A stretch of DNA of 64,000 bases from Litsea cubeba (GCA_012931725.1 CM022944.1:33038086-33102085), one strand, 5' to 3'; positions 1 through 11,522 are shown, counted from the stretch's first letter. Notes: generated by a model not told the origin, from the sequence alone. Numbers and translations: made by a program.

Positions 1-1626
1 ACTCTTGATGAAATTCTAAAGAGTTAGAAGAATGATTCATCGAAAACGTGTCTAGGTTACAAACAAGAAGCTCCGACTTCCAAGAACACGGGTAACCCTA
101 TATTTGTTCGAGGCCCCACTTTACACTCGATGACTCCCACCTCTGTAAACACTGCACATGTGAACACAATTAATAAAAGGAATGTGCTAATGCCCAAAGT
201 TGTTCCCATCTGTCACTTTTATGGGATCAAAAGACACATCCGACTACACGATAACAAATCAAGAAATAACTTGAGAAACTAGCAGAGGAAGAAGCATTAT
301 TCTCCTAAATAGGTCAAGACAAAGTCTGTCTATGATCGTAAGTCAGGTCCTCACTTGTAATGTGGCCCACACTGCACTGACAAAACCTCTTAAGCTTTCC
401 AAGTTTAATTCGCTCCGTAAGTCCCTAGGCGTTGGCCTACAACCATAAATTTTTTCCTCAATTCTATTTGATGAACATATGCATCTTGTTTTTTTGTTGA
501 TTTTAAGATTATCTGGCATGCAATACACTTTAATTTGCTTATTTTTTAACTTGAATTTCTTGGTACACTATTTGAGGTTTTCGAACATGTCTTTAAGTAC
601 ACGATGACTCACATGGACACTCACTTAGGGTTAATGTGACACTAGGATTGATAGAATTTACGATCTTAGTGGATTTGGACTCTTTCAGAGCATCGATCTT
701 AATTTTCCTCATTCCCCTATGCTGTATTCGTGATGATTATTAAAAAAAGAAATGAAAAAAATATAGTATATATATTTATTTGACCCAAATCAGACTGTCT
801 ATAGGAGATTTCTGTAGGGAGTATATGCGGGAATGAATAATGACTAGGTATGCTTCCTAAGTCTTAACTTTGCTTATATCGTATGAACTCGGAAATTCCT
901 ACATCAGAAAAAGTGCGTAAGTGAAAAAGTTAATCACTGGGTATGCTCCCTTGATTTTAATTTTTCTTATATCATTTGAATTTGAAAAAATTTCATTTAA
1001 AGAAAAATTGTGTTGGGTCATTGATGGTTTCATAAAAATAAAAGAAAATTTGGTGTGACATTAAGGGGGAGCTTCATACATCATTGTTGATCGGATCGTT
1101 TGTTTATGAGAAGTATGAATTTATCTTTGTACTTGATGAATGTTGATTTCTGGCCGATCACTGACTTCTTCTTGTTTTTCCATTTGAGATTATACCCCAC
1201 ACACAATTTACACACATTTCAAGTTCCTAAATATTGTGTTGCCTCGTTTATTGGCCTCTTAAATTTTGCAAGCTATCGTGTTTGATCATCAGGGATTTTC
1301 ATATTTGGCCTGATTGGTATTTTTTAGGTTAAAATTCTTTCCATATGTTATACCCTTTTGTGTCTATACTTTATCAAATCCTAAACAAAAAGGGGGAGTA
1401 GGAATTTAGCATTGTTTAGTTTATTACTTAAATTATTTTTCTGTGATTTATATGAGATCTTTGTCAAGTATGTCGTGCAGGTTGCAGTGGTTAGAGAATT
1501 GAAGATAGCATGTCTAGTATGTTTGCAAGGTTTCTATTTTCGTTTTCTTTCATGGAATGATTCAAATGGCAACTTAGTTTTGATGTAATTAGGGGGCTTT
1601 ATTCATTAATTGCCAGATGGGGAGAT
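1..1626 (+). mobile_element. Decayed internal region of a Ty1/copia element
   Basis: No intact gene is present. At about 211-243 the + strand reads CHFYGIKRHIR in one frame, which resembles the zinc-knuckle-like gag segment of SIRE-type copia elements, but stops and frameshifts surround it. Purine-rich stretches (GGGGGAG near 1390 and GATGGGGAGAT at about 1616-1626) come just before a TG-starting sequence, as expected for a polypurine tract next to a 3' LTR. The left end of the element lies outside the window. The family assignment is inference from these short motifs. Confidence 0.5.
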
Positions 1627-2455
1627 TGTTTGATTATTGGTTAGCAATTCAATGGGTTTTGGAACAATACTCAAGTCCAAATCGGGTTGTAATTTTACAT
1701 TTTTAGATATGGACTGTGATGATGCTTCATTTTGAAGATTGAAGGAATAAAAATGAAGAAAGTCAGATGTTTCTATCGTGTAGTCAAGCCCTCAACATAA
1801 CCAAGGTTCGCTCGGGCGTCCGTCCTCCTGGCTCGAGCGAGTTCTGCAGCCTTGTCAAACTTCATGATAGAACAGCCCATCCTTCGCTCGAGCGACCTTC
1901 GCGAATCTTTTCTGCGCGAATTGGAAACCTATTCCTATTTTCTCTCCACTTGCTATCCATGTCCTATTTGAATTGAGAAACCCTTGCACTACCCAAAAGC
2001 TTATATATACAAACTCTTGCTACCCTAGAACTTGCCTCTCTCTCATCCAAATAATTGAGAATCCCTTGGAAGATCCTTTGTGAGTTCTGTACTGAATTGC
2101 TGTGCAAGAGTTCTATGTTGAAGCTAATTCTGTTCTTCTTCCTCATTAAAGCACCTTGATAGGCATTAAGGTGGTTTGTGTTTCTACTATAGTGAAGGTA
2201 TACGGCAAGTAGTCGGCAAGACCATCATAGTCCTTAGGTTGAGTTGCAACTGGGAAAGTTTCCATGAGTCCTTGTAACCTTTATTTTATATAGTGCTAGG
2301 TTGTTTGTAGTCTTCACAAAAAGACTCGTGTTTTGTCTCGAGTAGGGTTTTCCATGTAGAAAATCGTGCGTTTCTGTCTTGTGGTCGATTGCTTATTTAC
2401 TTAGGTTAACTATTTCTAGTCTTAATTAATTGGAATTGAAATTGAAATTCATAAA
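1627..2455 (+). mobile_element. Probable copia 3' LTR
   Basis: Starts TGTTTGATTATTGG directly after the purine-rich tract. It contains a TATA-like CTTATATATAC near 2000 and a long non-coding body typical of an LTR promoter/leader. The GC-rich patch at 1805-1910 contains repeated CTCGAGCGA words. The right end is not sharply defined: no second LTR copy or target duplication is visible, so 2455 is an estimate. Confidence 0.5.
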
Positions 2456-3430
2456 GAAACCCGAGTTTGGACCTTAGCATGTGTTAAGGCTTAAATTCCT
2501 TTAGGTACCTAGTAAAGGGAATTAGGATTGAAGAGAGACTTAGCCATGGAGAAAGAAAATAAGTCTGCCTCAGTTTAAGAAGAGAAGCTTACCCACATAA
2601 GGGGTGAAGAAAATCCATGAATGGAAACGTGGGCAATTAGCTTAGAACATGGTATTCAACCAACTAGGTTATCCCTTGTGCCCTTTGCACCCCGTTGTTG
2701 AGCTCCATTTTCTTATTAAACTTGCTTACCCGACTAAAACCATACCTAACTCAACCAATTGCACCATGTGTTGAGGGAGAAGGGGAGAGAAAAGATGAAC
2801 ACACAATAAAAGTAACTCTATATTATTGTGTTTTAAGCAAATCTCATTACATCCACCAATATAGAAAGAAAATCCTAAGCTAACTTGTTAAGGTAGAAAC
2901 CCTAAATAAGGAACTCAATCATAATCAAACAAGCAACCCTAAGCAAACCCTGCTAACTAAATCCTACCATACATGGCGTCACCGGCCTAACCCCTCCGGA
3001 GTGTGTGCTGAGTCAGCGATGACTTCAACACTCCCCCTCAAGGCTGACTCCAGCATCATTATACAAAACTTCCATTTGAATCTATGAAAAAATTTCCATG
3101 TACGTGGTGCTAGCTCCTGTTCATCCTCAAAACCATGTGACTTCTTGAAGTAGATACTCGTGTCAACTCCCCCCATGTTGAAAAGATCCTTGACTTTCAT
3201 CTGCTTGAATTTCCACCATTTGCTAGTGGAAAAACCAATCTACATCCGTATGATATTGTTCTTAGCCACCGGACCATATGTCATGTTGAGATCAAACTCG
3301 TACGGCTTGTTAAACCCCTTGCATCCAACTGTGCTATGTAAAGATCTGCAATCCCACCATATCGACTTTCTCGGTTGTCGACCCCCTTGCATCTAACTGT
3401 CTTCATACCATCAGGACATAAAACCATCTC

Positions 3431-4114
3431 TCATGTGTCATCCCTAATCAATGCTACAATCTTTGCACGCATAGTGTCTTGCCACTCCTCGATCTCGTGT
3501 GATCGGTTTTGCACCTGCGTAAGTCCCTGAAACATTGTAGGAAACGGCTTCCGCGATAGTTTCATCAACATCTCTTGTGAATCTGATCTAGTCTTAAACT
3601 GATTATGCTCCACTTCTTCCGATTCCTTTTCCTTGAAACATCCTGGCACATGATCTTCAATCCCATAATCTGGCACCTCTTGAGTACTTGATCTAATCCC
3701 CGATCGACCAACCTCCTCCATCATTGATTCCTTTTCCTTGATCTGATCTTGTACTTGATTTACAAGCTCCAAAAAATCTGAAGACACTACATCATCAACA
3801 TCAAAGATTCTTTATGTAAATGCATACTCACATATTTTGATGGTTTCAACGATGGTCGTGAAATTCGCCCCTAGGTCACCACCATCCGCATCAATGGCTC
3901 TCACACGCTTATTGGCTTCCCCTTGCCTTGAGTCCTCCACGGTTAAATTTTTCTTAACAATTACTACTGTCACTTTACAATCCCTTGCATTGTGCCCTGG
4001 TTTACCACATTGGTAAATCGATTTTGGCTTCTTGGCAAACATGTTTGCATAGATGTCCCTCCCTTTCTTCGGAGTCATTACCTCCATTTGATACTCTATC
4101 ATGTCATCATCCAT
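3431..4114 (-). pseudogene. gag-like zinc-knuckle pseudogene of the LTR element
   Basis: Two adjacent minus-strand open stretches (4114-3812 and 3787-3431) are separated by a stop. The first contains YQCGKPGHNARDC, which matches the retroviral/retrotransposon CCHC knuckle (C-x2-C-x4-H-x4-C) except that the first cysteine position is isoleucine. The second is an acidic, charged, coiled-coil-like stretch. In gag proteins this knuckle binds nucleic acid. Loss of the first ligand and the internal stop imply a dead copy. No protease or polymerase follows. Confidence 0.5.
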
Positions 4115-5394
4115 TGACGCTTTGATTGCAAATAAAGCCCTTGCTCATCTCATGGTCCATTATTTTTGTGTGGACCCCCACATGTGATCTCCTATAAGTC
4201 CCGATCCACCAAAAAAGATTTCATCTGCTTCCTCCACGAGTCATAATTTGCATGCTCTAGAGTACCACTAGGAAAGATATGAAGAAATCATCAATCCCGA
4301 AATCCACCTGTATTAATCTAGTCCGATCTACCTCAACACATATACCACCGTGTGGATCTCGTCACCACTAGCGCGTAGGGTCAAACAAATCTCAAATCTG
4401 ACTCCAGATGACCCCAGTATCGTGAAAATAAATTATGTGCCCAATTTGGTCAAACCCTGATCCGTAATGCTAGGCTGCAGACTGTTTTTATTGTGGGTCG
4501 ATCAGAATCTGGCCCAGACCCAACCCGGAACTAACTTGGCCCGAGACCAGAACCCTTGGCCTGCGCTACTATCTTCTCCTCCTATTTTTCGATTCTGCTG
4601 TCAGAGACCAAGATCGCCTTCTCCAGCGTGTAGGTGATCGGCGATGGAGTGGTGTAGTCATCTGCAATCGGCCGACCCTCTTCCTCCAACCACAACGATG
4701 GCCAAGCGAGGCAGTAGTGGAACCCTTCTTCTATGTTTCAGTCACCGATCAACCCCCTTTCTTCTCCAAGCTAGGCGACAGAGTTGGGCGGCGTCTAGTC
4801 GGCTCCCTCTCCTGCATGGGAATTTTTTGCGATGCTGGTGCACCGAACAAGCCCTACACTTGTGTACTATTCCTCAGATTTTGATAAGGGCAAAGGATGA
4901 TGCTCGGTCCCCTGCGTAGTGAACGCCTGGTAGCCGAACCGAAACAGCTCTGTCAATCCGGCTTTAACCAAAATCAAACTGACCCTTGCAGATCGATCGC
5001 ATAACCCAACCTACCTCTGAGCTGCACCGTAAATCAGAACTCGGAACCTACCTTTCTTTTCTGACTCTTTGCAATTGCCTGCCTATTACAACCCGAAAGT
5101 GTTTCTTCTATGCATAGCCCTCACGATAGTGGCCCACCTTTGATCTTAGCCGAACAAAGATCAATCCTATTCCCCGAATCATCGAACGGAACCTCGGTTT
5201 TCTGCAACCCGATTTAGAATCCTCGGATTAAGCCTGATGACCCGGAACCCCTCAATCCGAATCAAACCTTTTCTCCTCTCTCTTTCCCACTCATAGGATG
5301 ATGTTTGTTGATTCGACCACGATGATCACGCCTCTATGTCCCTGCTAATCTGCACACAACAAGATCCACCGAATGTGACAAATCATTCATGACC

Positions 5395-5573
5395 ATTGCC
5401 CTCTTAACCCCGAGGGCGAAGGGTAGATCAGTTGGCCTAGGACCATTGTTCGCTCCCGGAGGTTGGGGGTTCGAAACTACGCTACCACATTCGGGCCACA
5501 GGGGATTCAGTCGGCTCCCCCTGGGCCCGTAGGGATTAATTTGACTTAAAGGGTTATGACACCCTCCGTTATA
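5395..5573 (+). mobile_element. tRNA-derived SINE candidate
   Basis: A pol III-type internal promoter is visible: an A-box-like TAGATCAGTTGG at 5424-5435 and a B-box-like GGTTCGAAAC at about 5468-5477, roughly 32 bases apart as in tRNA genes and tRNA-derived SINEs. The flanking sequence does not fold into a full tRNA cloverleaf. The 3' body (to about 5573) is GC-rich and unlike its AT-rich surroundings. No clear target duplication or poly(A) tail was found. Confidence 0.5.
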
Positions 5574-5623
5574 AGTACATCTCATTATATCCACCAATAT
5601 ATATAGGAAGCCCTAAATTTGGC

Positions 5624-5911
5624 CTAGTTTGGTAATTCCAATTGTAAAGTCAAGTGGAGTGAAGTCAAGTTAAACATCACATCAAAAACACTTTTTATCA
5701 AAACTCCCTCAAACTTTTCCAACAAAAAGTAAAAAAGCAACTACATTTATTAACTAAAAGATAAAAAAACTCTATTTCCCATACCAAAAGTCAACAATAT
5801 TCCATCCAAAATAACTAAAAATAAAATACCATCATAACCCACTACATATTTTATTCATACTTTTTATTTCACTTCACTCCACTTGATTTTAAAAATAAGT
5901 GCCAAACTAGC
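5624..5911. mobile_element. TIR MITE inserted in the decayed LTR
   Basis: The two ends are imperfect inverted repeats of about 40 bp. The left end begins CTAGTTTGGTA and continues to CAAGTGGAGTGAAGT. The right end, read backwards, begins CTAGTTTGGCACTT and continues to CAAGTGGAGTGAAGT. The interior is AT-rich and non-coding. The TTTGG-type terminus resembles PIF/Harbinger-type MITEs, but no secure target duplication could be set, so the superfamily is left open. Removing it rejoins the two halves of the LTR copy at 5575-5623 and 5912-5990. Confidence 0.6.
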
Positions 5912-6238
5912 TAGGTAATTTGCTAGGAAATCCAGTTTTAATCAAACAAGCCACTCTATGTCAAATTACTTCAATACCATGACCCACCAACCTCATTGGA
6001 AACCTAAAATTATTAAAGAGGAGTTAGATTTGACCATTTAAACTTAATAAGCCAGGTTCTCAAATGGAAATCTTCTCTTGGACCATTCATGTAACCTACA
6101 TACAAAACCCAACCCGACCCGGGCGGCCCCTTTAACATTTTCTCCCATTGGCAGCTGGGTAGCAGAAAGAACAGAAAGAAACGCCTCGTCTACTCCAACT
6201 TCGATGTTTGGTGGGGCCCACACCTCGGGCCGGGTTTC

Positions 6239-6247
6239 TATAATATA
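6239..6247 (+). promoter_or_regulatory. Candidate TATA box of the tomosyn-like gene
   Basis: TATAATATA lies about 180 bases before the first ATG (6426). A pyrimidine-rich leader follows (about 6250-6345), a common arrangement in plant 5' UTRs. The transcription start is not determined. Assignment rests on position and sequence only. Confidence 0.4.
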
Positions 6248-6425
6248 ACCTTTTTCTGACTTTCGACCATCCCCTTCTCTAACTTCTTCATTCGGAAGCT
6301 AAAAAATACACGTTTGATTAGACTCTCTCGCTCCTTCGATCCAGTCAAATACGATTTTTTCTTCGTAAATACGAGAGGAGAAAGAAGCCCATCTGTCTTC
6401 ATCTCATTCTCATCGTCCTTGAGCT

Positions 6426-6464
6426 ATGTTGGGCAAAATCTTTCACCCAAAGGCCCCTGCTAAG
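6426..6464 (+). CDS. Tomosyn-like gene, exon 1
   Basis: ATG followed by 12 codons (MLGKIFHPKAPAK), ending in AAG before a GTATTC donor at phase 0. The N-terminus of this family is short, basic and variable, often starting M-F-A-K-L, so weak conservation is expected. It is the only ATG close upstream of exon 2 that is in frame, has a good donor and has a plausible leader. Being short, it is the least certain of the seven exons. Confidence 0.7.
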
Positions 6465-6993
6465 GTATTCTCAATCTATTCAATTCCATTCAAGAATTCA
6501 AACTTGTTGGGATTTCTCAGCTTTCCAATTTATTTCTTCTTTTAGTGATTTCCAAATGGAGCAAGTACGAAAAATCCCTGTTTTTATGTATTTCCTCTTT
6601 CATGGATTTGTGTTTCTTACCCATTTCTGATGCGCCCTTTCCCCCTTGTCATAGTTTCTGATGTTAGTATCAGAGAGAGACCCAAAGTTTTGTTTCTTTT
6701 CTCTTTTGATGAAAAATAAAACAACCCCAGAAGTCCATTTTCTTCTCTCTTTGGGTAGATGATAGTCTTGAGAAATTCTGGTAGAGATGATACAGATGCT
6801 GTAAATTGTTTTATCTTTGATGATGAACAAAAGTCTGCAACATTTTGCATTTTGATGTGGGAAGTTGTGAAATGGCATTTTTGGAGTAGTACCCTTCTCC
6901 TATAAACAGGAAGAAAGCAGATAATCTATGAGTTTGGAGCTCAACGTGAACCCAATAAAATCTGAGTAATGCTACAATTCAAGGGGTAACATA

Positions 6994-7383
6994 CAGGGGC
7001 GGATCCAGGACTTCTGATCTTGGGGGCTGCACTTAAGTTACACTAAAAAAATAATAACAATGTCTCACCAAAAACTATAAAAAATAGCAACAATGTCCCA
7101 CCAAAAACTATCTACGTACTATCTTCATAATTCATTTTCTACAAGCATTGTACCAAAAGTGTGATCATTTTTATTATACTACTCAAAATCTACAAAAAAA
7201 AAAAAAAATCTACACAATAGATCTTGACAAGTATGATAAAAGACAAACAATAGCTTTTAAATTTTTTTTTTCTTCCTTGGCTCAATTGGCTGGGCACTTG
7301 GGAAATTGGTTTTTTTTTTAATTGGCTGAAATCTTGGGTGGGCTGCAGCCCACCCGGCCCCCCCCCCCCCTTCATCCGCCCTT
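6994..7383. mobile_element. Mutator-like MITE in intron 1, with 9-bp target duplication
   Basis: The 9-base word GGTAACATA flanks the element on both sides (6985-6993 and 7384-7392). The ends are inverted: left AGGGGCGGATCCAG, right AAGGGCGGATGAA when read backwards. A 9-bp duplication is the Mutator-superfamily signature. The 390-bp body is non-coding, AT-rich in the middle, with GGGGGCTGC / GGGCTGCAGCCC subterminal motifs and a 13-C run at 7358-7370. Confidence 0.8.
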
Positions 7384-8120
7384 GGTAACATAGGGGTATG
7401 TCCAAGATTCATGCCAAAAAGTACGTCCAAGTAAACTTTTTGATAAAATCTATGGGGCTGTTCGGACTTTGGATGCCGATAAAAGGCTAAAGAGAATGGA
7501 GGTGGGGAAGAACTGTACACAGTTCAAAATTGCAGTGTGGACAGCTTTCTCCACTTGTTTTCTCTACATCCAGGCGAGCGCAACTGGTTACATGATTAAT
7601 TTGCTTAACTATTATAAATGGTCAAAGGGGCTGTTGTTTCAGATGGCTGCAATGAAATGCTTAATTTCTTGGTATGTTTAGCTAGAACAATGTTGCTGAA
7701 GAAATGACTAATCTCTGAGCTGGATGGGAATGCTTTTCTGTGAACTTGGCAACAAACAGTGGGTATTTAGGGCTGTCAAAATTGATCCATCAGGCGTGGA
7801 TCTTGTACTAGCTCAGCCAGCTTTTGAGGTTGGCCAATTTGAGAATTAAGTTTTGGTTATCCACGCTTTGACTTATTGACAGCACTGGAGGGATTGGAGG
7901 ATCATTCCTTTCTGATGGCCCATCCTTTACTTTTTATTTATTTATTTTATTTCAGCGGTCTATCTCTTTTTCCTCTACAGTACAATATTCTGTTTGGGCT
8001 TGGTTCTCTTTATCACCTGATCATTCATTAGGAGACATGATAATTTATTGAGCGCTTTTTAAATTTTCATATGCTATCGTTATTCACATTAAAGAACTGT
8101 CTCCTTTTTTTTCTTCTAAG

Positions 8121-8254
8121 CAGCATAATGCAGAACCTGGAGGTATGGCCTCAACTGAGTTGGATGTATGCATTGGTCTCCATTATGGCATTCCGTCTAC
8201 TGCATCAATTATGGCTTTTGATCCCATTCAGCGCCTCTTGGCCATTGGGACATT
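8121..8254 (+). CDS. Tomosyn-like gene, exon 2
   Basis: Encodes a variable linker, then LHYGIPSTASIMAFDPIQRL and LAIGT, a hallmark stretch of plant tomosyn-like proteins covering the first strands of propeller 1. The donor is GTGAGT at 8255, leaving two bases of a leucine codon completed by exon 3. The acceptor is either the AG at 8119-8120 (used here) or the CAG at 8121-8123. Both are in frame and differ by one glutamine, a NAGNAG-type tandem acceptor. Confidence 0.92.
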
Positions 8255-8775
8255 GTGAGTTGGAAAATGTTCTTTTGGTGCCTTTTTTTATATATTGGAT
8301 TGAATCTTGAATATTTAACGACTTAATAATGAATAAGAGTGCTCGCCTTTTGTTTATTTCTCCTGTTTTTGTTTCATTTTAGTTTGATCAGGAATTTAAA
8401 GGCTCAAGATTGCAACCTAACAGCTGGATATTTAGATATTAGGCATAACTTGTCATTTCATGCCTATCTAAACCAGGTCTAACCAGACTGAAACGACTGG
8501 TGTTGGTGTTCTTAATTCCATCATACTTATTATCAGGAAGAATGGTCAAGCCCTCACTGGATATATTGATTTTTCAGTTATTGGTAGATTTGCCTTATAG
8601 TTTGGCTTTCTGTCAAGTATATCCTTCTGTACATGGGAAAAAGATGATCTCTCTCCGTGATGTGATGTTAGGGTAATGGCAATAGCAATAGTGTTTAGCT
8701 ATAATACTTATTCCTTTGGGATAATAATCTGGGTTATCGGAAAAAAGGATATGGATTAGATTAAAATAGGGTCTA

Positions 8776-9016
8776 GAGGATCTTTGTTTAGCTTTGATAC
8801 TGTTGGCGTTGATTATATGTACTATATATTAGTGTTGTATAATTTCTTATCAGGATGATATAAGTCTCAATCATTCTTTTAAAATCTAACATGGTATTAG
8901 GGGAGGATCTTTGTTTAGCTTTGATACTGTTGGTGTTGATTATATGTACTATATATTAGTGTTGTATAATTTCTTATCAGGATGATATAAGTCTCAATCA
9001 TTCTTTTAAAATCTAA
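8776..9016 (+). repeat. 127-bp tandem duplication, second copy interrupted
   Basis: Copy 1 is 8776-8902. Copy 2 is 8903-9016 plus 10588-10600, split by the Harbinger-type element at 9017-10584. The two copies are of equal length (127) and differ at about one base, so the duplication is young. The sequence itself is AT-rich and non-coding. Confidence 0.85.
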
Positions 9017-9309
9017 GGTAGCGTTTGGTTCGCTGGAATGGTTGTAGGCGGGAATGGAATGGAGACCGGAATGAGTCTGGAATGGAATGAGGCAGGAATG
9101 GACATTTCCATTCCAGCGTTTGGTACGCTGAGGAATCAACCCAGTTGATTCCTATTCCTGCGTTTGGTATACTGGAATGAGTCCTGGAATGGAATAAAAT
9201 TTACATAAGATTGACCGAAATACCCTTGTTAGAATTTTATCTTTGGCTTAGTCAATGTATAGATTATAATATTATTAAATAGGTGGGGCCCACACAAGGT
9301 CTTCTATTT

Positions 9310-9343
<34 letters not shown>

Positions 9344-10584
9344 TATAGATTATATTATTATTATATAGGTGGGGTCCACACAAGCTCTTCTATTTTATAA
9401 TCTTATAACAATAATAATAATATATAGATTATATTATTATATAGGTGGGCACAAGTGCTTCTATTTTATTATCTTATAATAATAATAATAATGTATAGAT
9501 TATATTATTATTATATAAGTAGAGGCCACACAAGCTCTTCTATTTTATAATCTTATAATAATAATAATAATATAGATTATATTATTATTATATAGGTGGG
9601 GCCCACACAAGCTATTCTATTTTATAATTTTATAATAATAATAATAATATAGATTATATTATTATTATATAGGTGGGGCCCACATAAGTTCTTCTATTTT
9701 TATAATAATAATAATAATGTATATATTATATTATTATTATATAGGTGGGGCCCACACAAGTTCTTCTATTTTATAATCTTCTAACAATAATAATAATGCA
9801 TATATTATATTATTATTATATAAGTGGGTTCCACACAAGTTCTTCTATTTATAATCTTATAATAATAATAATAATAATAATAATATATAATATTTAATAT
9901 TATTATATAGGTGGGGCCCACACAAGTTCTTCTAATTTATAATCTTATAATAATAATAATGTGTAGATTATATTATTATTATATAGGTGGGGTCCACACA
10001 TGTTCTTCTCTTTTATAATCTTATAATAATAATAATAATGTACATATTATATTATTATTATATAGGTGGGGCCCACACAAGTTCTTCTATTTTATAATCT
10101 TATAATAATATAATAATGTATATATTATATTATTATGTAGGTGGGGCCCATACAAGCTCTTCTCTTTTATAATCTTATTATTATAATAATATATAGATTA
10201 TATTATTAATATATAGGTGGGGCCCACACAAGTTCTTCTCTTTTTATAATCTTATAATAATTATTATTATAATAATAATGTATATATTATATTATTATTA
10301 TATAGGTGGGACCTACACAAGTTCTTCTCTTTTATAATCTTATTATTTTAATAATAATGTATAGATGTGAAGAAGGGTCTTTTGGTCTAAAAAAAAAAGT
10401 AGAAAGGAATGGAATGGCCATTCCTTCCCATCCCGGATGGAATGGTCATTCCTCTACATAAGGGAATGGGATTCCGGAGGTAATGGTCATTACGCCACTT
10501 TTTTGCGAACCAAACGCTGTAATGACCATTCCGTTGGAATGACCATTCCATTCCGACCTCCATTACAGCGAACCAAACGCTACC
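9017..10584. mobile_element. Non-autonomous PIF/Harbinger element with TAA target duplication
   Basis: Starts GGTAGCGTTTGGTTCGCTG and ends with its inverse, flanked by TAA on both sides (9014-9016, 10585-10587), as expected for PIF/Harbinger. Excising it restores the perfect second copy of a 127-bp duplication, which proves the boundaries. About 210 bases at each end match the larger element at 20327-25577, including the subterminal GGAATGG-rich arrays, an 'AAATACCCTTG' word on the left and a 'GTGAAGAAGGGT' word on the right. The centre has no coding capacity and is replaced by a minisatellite. Confidence 0.9.
9250..10372 (+). repeat. Minisatellite of 14 units (73-86 bp) inside the Harbinger element
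   Basis: Each unit contains ATATAGGTGGGGCCCACACAAG, then TTCTTCTATTTTATAATC and an ATA/TAA microsatellite of variable length. The GTGGGGCCCAC core recurs at about 9280, 9366, 9442, 9520, 9593, 9672, 9747, 9822, 9908, 9985, 10064, 10139, 10217 and 10302, a mean spacing of about 79. Unit length differences come mostly from the ATA run. Units are diverged, so the array is not brand new. Confidence 0.9.
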
Positions 10585-10667
10585 TAACATGGTATTAGGG
10601 CCTTTAGACAATCTCAGCCATTATTTTTGTTTAGACTAGTCATGTTAATTGTTAAGAGTCAACCAAT

Positions 10668-10935
10668 TTAACGGATACTCGTTAGACCAAATTGTGAGGA
10701 ACTGGAAGGAAGTAGCTCTCTCTATGCCTCATCAATAGAAGCTGCTAGTCTCTTTTGTGTTTTGTGGTTTTAGTCCTTTTTGTTGTTTCTTGTCTCCTTT
10801 GTAGTCTGTAGTTCTCCTTTGGTGTGGTGTCCTTTTTTTGGGTTTCTTTGTGGCTGTTAGCTTGCCAGGATAGCCCCCTTGCACTGCTTGCTTTTTTTCT
10901 TCTAATAAAAGTTACCATTCAAAAAAAAAGAAAGA
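10668..10935 (+). mobile_element. 5'-truncated LINE (L1-like) 3' end with 14-bp target duplication
   Basis: AAGAGTCAACCAAT flanks the insertion (10654-10667 and 10936-10949). The inserted 268 bases end in an A-rich tail just after CTAATAAAAGTTACCATTC, and the body is a T/G-rich 3' UTR. Related 3' ends appear in reverse orientation at 13212. This is a classic target-primed insertion of a severely truncated LINE. Confidence 0.85.
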
Positions 10936-11229
10936 AAGAGTCAACCAATCAGTTTATCTTAGCCTCTTGATTAGCCCTTGATTGGGGGGGCTTGGCATTG
11001 GTCTGACTTCTTAAGAGGGATGTTAATGGGTTGGGTTTGTTATGACTTATGGGTCAAGGTAAATTCATATCTTGCCCAATTGACACTTGCTCTAGCTCGT
11101 ACTTGATGTCCCTATGTTGCAAGAAAACACATTGATTTTAATATTCTGTAAATGACATTAAAAGAAAAAATAAATAAATCTATAAATGACATTTTCATTG
11201 GACATAACAACTCTTTCATCTCTAGTGTG

Positions 11230-11520
11230 TTTTTTTTTTTTTTTTTTTTTTGGGGGGGGGGGGGAAAGGGATAAGTATATATTCAAAGAGAAAATAGGTA
11301 TGTCAAACAATGATGGACAGAAAGAATCAGGAAACCTCCAGAACTGTTGCCAATCCCCAGAAAAGAAGGAGAGACAAAGGCAAAGGAGCTGACCCACAAA
11401 AGCTAGAAAACAAATCCTCTCAAAATAAAAGAAGAAAGAAGCCAAAATACCCCAAGACGGGCTGCCAAACCAAAGGGAGAGGAAAAAATCCCCACAGCCC
11501 AGGGCATGCAAACAAAAAAA
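11230..11520 (-). mobile_element. Probable LINE 3' fragment, minus strand
   Basis: Begins with a 22-T run (11230-11251) followed directly by 13 G. It then has an A/G-rich sequence that, on the minus strand, gives a T-rich low-complexity 3' UTR like that of the two better-defined L1-like insertions nearby. No target duplication was found, so this is less certain. The open frames on both strands here are low-complexity and not considered genes. Confidence 0.4.
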
Positions 11521-11522
11521 AT

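Larger units (their letters stand above)
2769..5990 (-). mobile_element. Minus-strand LTR retrotransposon remnant (gag-only type)
   Basis: Read on the minus strand, the sequence CTTGAGGGGGAG at about 3031-3042 is a polypurine tract followed by TGTTGAAGTC, the start of an LTR covering roughly 2769-3030. A diverged copy of the middle and right parts of that LTR is recognisable at about 5575-5623 and 5912-5990 (shared CTCATTAYATCCACCAATATA and AATCAAACAAGC words), split by a MITE. The internal part carries a gag-like zinc knuckle but no reverse transcriptase or integrase, so this is a non-autonomous or deleted element. The right LTR is strongly eroded and no primer-binding site was found. Boundaries are approximate. 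Confidence 0.5.

Noticed and set aside
5424..5480. tRNA gene
   Set aside because: A- and B-box-like motifs are present, but the sequence does not complete acceptor and anticodon stems. A SINE explains it better.
9250..10372. Regularly spaced repeats resembling an array of CRISPR type
   Set aside because: Units are tandem with variable microsatellite runs between cores, no unique spacers, no cas genes, eukaryotic context and bounded by transposon ends.
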